Source: Phycisphaerales bacterium (lineage in GTDB: Bacteria > Planctomycetota > Phycisphaerae > Phycisphaerales > UBA5793). Taken from it: DNA of 64,000 bases. Under the pieces are notes generated by a model that saw only the letters and a list, made by a program, of their open reading frames with translations, had not been told where the DNA came from and did not search any database. Of this stretch, positions 61,237-64,000 are shown one piece after another. The stretch lies in contig JADZAS010000015.1 of the NCBI GenBank assembly GCA_020852515.1, positions 413,819 to 477,818 of the forward strand, given 5' to 3'. Both the position numbers and the translations under genes were made by a program. Numbering within the stretch: the stretch's first letter is position 1; every line of letters starts with the position of its first letter.

Positions 61237-61673
61237 GATGGGCACGCGGAGCGCGGCCGGTCGAGTCGGCTCGCCGCCCCGCTGGTTGAATCGACCCAGA
61301 ACCTTATCAGGCTGGAGGGAAAGAGCAATCGGGGGTGGGGGGGTGGGTTGGGGCCGGAACGCGCTGCGGGGAGTCCGGCTGCGCTCCGACCCGGTCCAGC
61401 GGCGGCGTGGTCCCGCCGGAGCGAGGCCCTTGACGGGGCAGGCGATTTCCGTTACATTGCCCGGGAGGACTGCAGCCTGTCGCGGCTGAAGCGGACGGCG
61501 GCGCTGGGTTTGGAGCATACGTGTCGGCCGCGCGGCCGGCCGCGGAAGGCGGTAACGGCATGAGCAGACCTGATAAACGTACCTGTCCCGCTTTCTCCCC
61601 CTGTCCCGTTTTCTCCCCCGTTTTCTTGCCCCGACCACGCCTTTTGCTTGTTTCGGTCATATGCCACTTAGTC
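61237..61673. other. Spacer with promoter-like boxes and first repeat unit
   Basis: TTGACG (61430-61435) and TTACAT (61452-61457), spaced by 16 bases, could be a plus-strand promoter. From about 61488 on, the sequence belongs to the transposase-derived repeat family, and the open frame through it is not native protein. Confidence 0.45.
61488..61635 (+). repeat. RAYT-derived repeat unit 1 (right part only)
   Basis: Matches the right half of units 2 and 3 (GCGGACGGCG onward, GGCCGCGCGGCCGGCCGCGG) through the terminal motif GATAAACGTACCTGTCCCG at about 61576. Partial reiterations of CCTGTCCCGTTTTCTCC follow, up to about 61635. The left half is missing. Confidence 0.75.
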
Positions 61674-62549
61674 ATGTGTGGAGTGATAGCTACACTATTG
61701 GTGGCTTGGATATTACCCGGATACGCGAATTATGCTCCTTACTCCGTTTCAGGTGATGATCACAGCGTCACACGCATTCAGTACTTCTTCTTCCGCTACG
61801 ATCGACATCATGTCGAGCTCGGAAGGTATTCAGAGATCTATGATCGTTCAACGCAAACATGGACACGCAGGGATCTCGCAGGCCTTCCGTTCAAGTGCAT
61901 GACGGCGACATGGCGCTTTCGAGGCAACCACACATTGCTTACCCGAGGATTGAGATTGCCCGATGATAAGACATGGGGCCCGGCGCCCGTTCATCATGCC
62001 CGCGCTCTCCCATTGATGCCGTTGATACTACCGTATTGCTTGAATACAGTATTCTATTCCATCGTGGCGGGCGTGTTGGCGTTTGTTCCCGCCCTTATTC
62101 GGCGCGCTCGCGCGCGACGCCGTCTCAGGGCGAATGAGTGCACGAGATGTGGCTATGATCTCCGCGCGAGGGAACATTCTATTTGCCCCGAGTGCGGCGC
62201 ATCCGCAATCACTACCCCGCCGGGTCTGGATATGATAGGTCTTCGGTGGGCAGTCATAATCACCAGCATCGTTGCATGGACCTCGCTTGCGGCGCTCGGC
62301 ATGGGATATTGGAGTGTAACTTCATACGGGAAGTACACGGGGGGAAAGAAAGCGGGACAGGAAAGAAAGCGGGACACGTACGTTTATTCTCGCCAGAACA
62401 TTGCTCTTCGCGGGCGGCGCGGCTGGAACTTCTCTTGCCTCGTATCGCTCGACCGACCCTTGGCGGCTACGCCTGCCACGTGCTCCATCGCGGCGTCGAT
62501 CGCATGGGCACCTTCGCCGGTGGTGGCGGCTACCATTCGTCGTTGGTGA
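61674..62549 (+). CDS. Zinc-ribbon membrane protein, truncated and fused to a repeat unit
   Basis: The first part (ATG 61674 to about 62340) is a genuine member of the family: N-terminal helix, soluble region (YRYDRHHVELG-like body), helix pair and ribbon ECTRCGYDLRAREHSICPECG, then another helix (WAVIITSIVAWTSLAALGMGYW). The frame then runs into repeat unit 2 at 62341, and residues from KKAGQERKRD onward are repeat-encoded. Compared with the 25830 relative, the second soluble domain and last helix are lost. The native start may also have been replaced by unit 1 (TTG 61644 is the alternative). It is probably a broken gene. Confidence 0.6.
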   Translation: MCGVIATLLVAWILPGYANYAPYSVSGDDHSVTRIQYFFFRYDRHHVELGRYSEIYDRSTQTWTRRDLAGLPFKCMTATWRFRGNHTLLTRGLRLPDDKTWGPAPVHHARALPLMPLILPYCLNTVFYSIVAGVLAFVPALIRRARARRRLRANECTRCGYDLRAREHSICPECGASAITTPPGLDMIGLRWAVIITSIVAWTSLAALGMGYWSVTSYGKYTGGKKAGQERKRDTYVYSRQNIALRGRRGWNFSCLVSLDRPLAATPATCSIAASIAWAPSPVVAATIRRW

Positions 62550-62664
62550 GGCGGACGGCGGCGGCGCTGGCTGTTGGAGCATACGTTTCGGCCACGCGGC
62601 CGGCCGCGGAAGGCGGTAACGGCATGAGCAGACCTGATAAACGTACCTGTCCCGTTTTCTCTCC
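62341..62664 (+). mobile_element. RAYT-derived repeat unit 2
   Basis: About 300 bases bounded by imperfect inverted ends: left 62361-62388 (GAAAGAAAGCGGGACACGTA...) and right 62636-62661 (GATAAACGTACCTGTCCCG...). One frame inside reads LPRIARPTLGGY, then HVLHRGVDRM, the N-terminus of REP-associated Y1 transposases (TnpA_REP/RAYT). The HUH and Tyr parts are absent. A short extra copy of the end motif (62341-62360) lies left of the unit. It is a non-autonomous, MITE-like remnant. Confidence 0.72.
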
Positions 62665-62711
62665 CGATTTAGCCGTTCTTGGAAAACGAAGATATTCTCG
62701 GAGAGAGCGCC

Positions 62712-63398
62712 ATGCGGCAAAGAGTCCTCGTCTTCGCGCTCGGCGCAGCTTTGTTCGCCGCGGGTACAATGATTCTATCTTTGCTAGGAAGTCTTTTAGC
62801 CTCGCCAAGAGATGGCAATTTACAACTTGAGTTCTTTCCTGCAGGCAATCCCACCATTATCACAGCCATCGGCCTACAAAGAGCAGCGGGCGCAGTGTAC
62901 GTAGAGACGCGGCCAATGGCGAACATCGCCACTGCCGTGCATTCCAGGCCGGAGAGCGACTTTCTTCCGTGGATTAGATCATATGGTGAGTGGCTTAGCC
63001 TTGTGATCTCGGTTCCTTTTGATAGGACCGATACACAATCGCGCAAGATTCTTGCCAGAGGTTGGCCATGGCTTCTAGCGTGGTGTGAGATACGGCGAGA
63101 AGAGGGCGGGACGGCTTCGGTCTTGGGAGGACTCCAATTGACGGACCAGCCGGTAGACGCGAAGCTGGACCTCGATGGTATACTGCCTCTTCGACCGATT
63201 TGGACGCACGTATGGTGGCACTTCATCGCCGCCACAACAATATATGCTCTGCTCACTACATTATTCTATGGCTTCAGAGGGATTCGGCGCCGCGCCACGG
63301 GAAGGTGCATCAGTTGTGGCTATGCCCTCACCGGCTATCGGTCGATGAAATGTCCAGAGTGCGGATCAGTGCGGGGCAGGAAAGCAAGACTGGCGTAG
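62712..63398 (+). CDS. Zinc-ribbon membrane protein between repeat units
   Basis: A 228-residue protein. ATG 62712 follows GGAGAGAG. N-terminal helix (VLVFALGAALFAAGTMILSLLG), soluble extracytoplasmic part (30-155), LPLRPIW followed by a second helix (WHFIAATTIYALLTTLFYGF) and a C-terminal zinc ribbon CISCGYAL...CPECG. It corresponds to the front half of the 498-residue relative at 25830. It lies between RAYT-derived units 2 and 3. Function unknown. Confidence 0.75.
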   Translation: MRQRVLVFALGAALFAAGTMILSLLGSLLASPRDGNLQLEFFPAGNPTIITAIGLQRAAGAVYVETRPMANIATAVHSRPESDFLPWIRSYGEWLSLVISVPFDRTDTQSRKILARGWPWLLAWCEIRREEGGTASVLGGLQLTDQPVDAKLDLDGILPLRPIWTHVWWHFIAATTIYALLTTLFYGFRGIRRRATGRCISCGYALTGYRSMKCPECGSVRGRKARLA

Positions 63399-63465
63399 GA
63401 AAACGAGACTGGTAGACTGGCACGAATCGGAGGGTAAGAAGGCGGGATTGGTATGTTTGGCTCGG

Positions 63466-63767
63466 GCAAGAAACCGGGACAGGTACGTTTATCTTCGCCA
63501 GAGCATTGCGCTTCGCGGGCGGCGCGGCTGGAACTTCTCTTGCCTCGCACGGCTCGACCGACCCTTGGCAGCTACGTGTACCGCGTGCTCCATCGCGGCG
63601 TCGATCGCATGGGCACCTTCGCCGGCGGTGGAGGCTACCATTCGTCGTTGGTGAGGCGGACGGCGGCGGCGCTGGCTCTTGGAGCACACGTTTCGGCCGC
63701 GCGGCCGGCCGCGGAAGGCGGTAACGGCGTGAGCAGACCTGATAAACGTTCCTGTCCCGTTTTCGTG
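63466..63767 (+). mobile_element. RAYT-derived repeat unit 3
   Basis: The full unit: left end 63466-63493 (GCAAGAAACCGGGACAGGTA...), right end 63741-63767 (GATAAACGTTCCTGTCCCG...). The internal frame (about 63533-63620) gives LPRTARPTLGSYVYRVLHRG then VDRMGTF, matching RAYT N-termini. Decayed reiterations of the end motif continue on both sides (about 63373-63465 and 63768-63800). The catalytic region is deleted. Confidence 0.75.
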
Positions 63768-63835
63768 CCCCCGTTTTCGTGCCTTGCTAAACGTAACTGC
63801 CCCGTGTTCTTAGCCAGAACACGAGAGGGAGGAAC

Positions 63836-64000
63836 ATGCGGCCACTGCAATTCGTTGCCATTATGGTATTCGTTCTTGCTTCCTGCACCATCCGCAATGA
63901 CAGCGCAGCCGAGCTTCCTGATATTATTGCAGTTCCGCAGCAGACTGCGAACTCCTTGTTAATCGTTGCGCACTGCCGAAGTACTTCCAATATCATGGAG
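63836..64000 (+). CDS. Putative lipoprotein, 3' end outside window
   Basis: A new frame begins at ATG 63836 after GGGAGGAAC and stays open for 55 codons to the window end. It encodes a lipoprotein-type signal peptide, FVAIMVFVLASCTIRND, with lipobox LASC. The rest (AELPDIIAVPQQTANSLL) is too short to classify. It directly follows unit 3, as the zinc-ribbon gene at 62712 follows unit 2. Confidence 0.6.
   Translation, partial: MRPLQFVAIMVFVLASCTIRNDSAAELPDIIAVPQQTANSLLIVAHCRSTSNIME

Overview
The window comes from a GC-rich bacterium that looks like a member of the Planctomycetota, most likely Phycisphaerae. The evidence is taxon-flavoured gene content: five membrane proteins carrying a CxxC...CPECG zinc ribbon, the planctomycete/verrucomicrobial/chlamydial small basic protein, a PEP-CTERM exoprotein, HAF-repeat and SBBP-repeat secreted proteins, and dnaA standing without dnaN. 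No rRNA, CRISPR array, phage or plasmid backbone is visible. Apart from the remnants at the right end there is no transposase. Many long ORFs are GC-rich shadows and were left out.

Layout. 1-4.5 kb: 3' part of dnaA, a small membrane protein, mutM and a zinc-ribbon/HEAT-repeat membrane protein, with three DnaA-box-like sites between dnaA and the end of mutM. 4.8-15.8 kb: a secretome block with a HAF-repeat/putative glycosidase fusion, a second HAF protein and four tandem Asp-box (sialidase-like) paralogues. 15.9-24.8 kb: an OmpH-like chaperone, ffh, a PEP-CTERM protein, a large subtilase and dxs. 24.8-32.6 kb: a FitAB/VapBC-type toxin-antitoxin pair, a zinc-ribbon membrane protein between direct repeats, an alcohol dehydrogenase, and an active HtrA-like protease followed by a catalytically degenerate relative. 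32.7-38.1 kb: a small zinc-ribbon protein, a thioredoxin/propeller protein, then a CarH-like MerR/cobalamin-domain regulator facing a fasciclin-DUF378-SOUL gene set and ending in a photolyase remnant. 38.2-40.9 kb: a sulfur unit (persulfide dioxygenase-rhodanese fusion and two YeeE/YedE half-transporters) and a tRNA-Val. 41.1-48.5 kb: three tandem seven-bladed SBBP proteins. 48.5-53.2 kb: an ABC transporter ATPase with its membrane partner, a cupin and a DUF2726-like protein. 53.3-57.2 kb: a small two-gene unit and an MmeI-like single-chain restriction-modification enzyme. 57.2-64 kb: a repeat-rich spacer, a secreted protein, the small basic protein, a SPOR-like membrane protein, then zinc-ribbon membrane genes interleaved with short elements derived from a REP-associated transposase.

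How the parts work together. At least ten exoproteins from different architectures (HAF, Asp-box, subtilase, SBBP, orphan) end in a beta-rich C-terminal domain whose last residues nearly always read S/T-N-V plus about five residues. This suggests a common C-terminal module for surface attachment or secretion, separate from the single PEP-CTERM protein. The 34.7-38.1 kb island looks like a light- or cobalamin-linked stress regulon. Its regulator keeps the W131/E141/H142 pocket of CarH but has Tyr where CarH has its lower cobalt-ligating His. The right end shows how decayed transposase-derived elements invade and truncate the zinc-ribbon membrane gene family. All calls are from reading the sequence; no database search was run.
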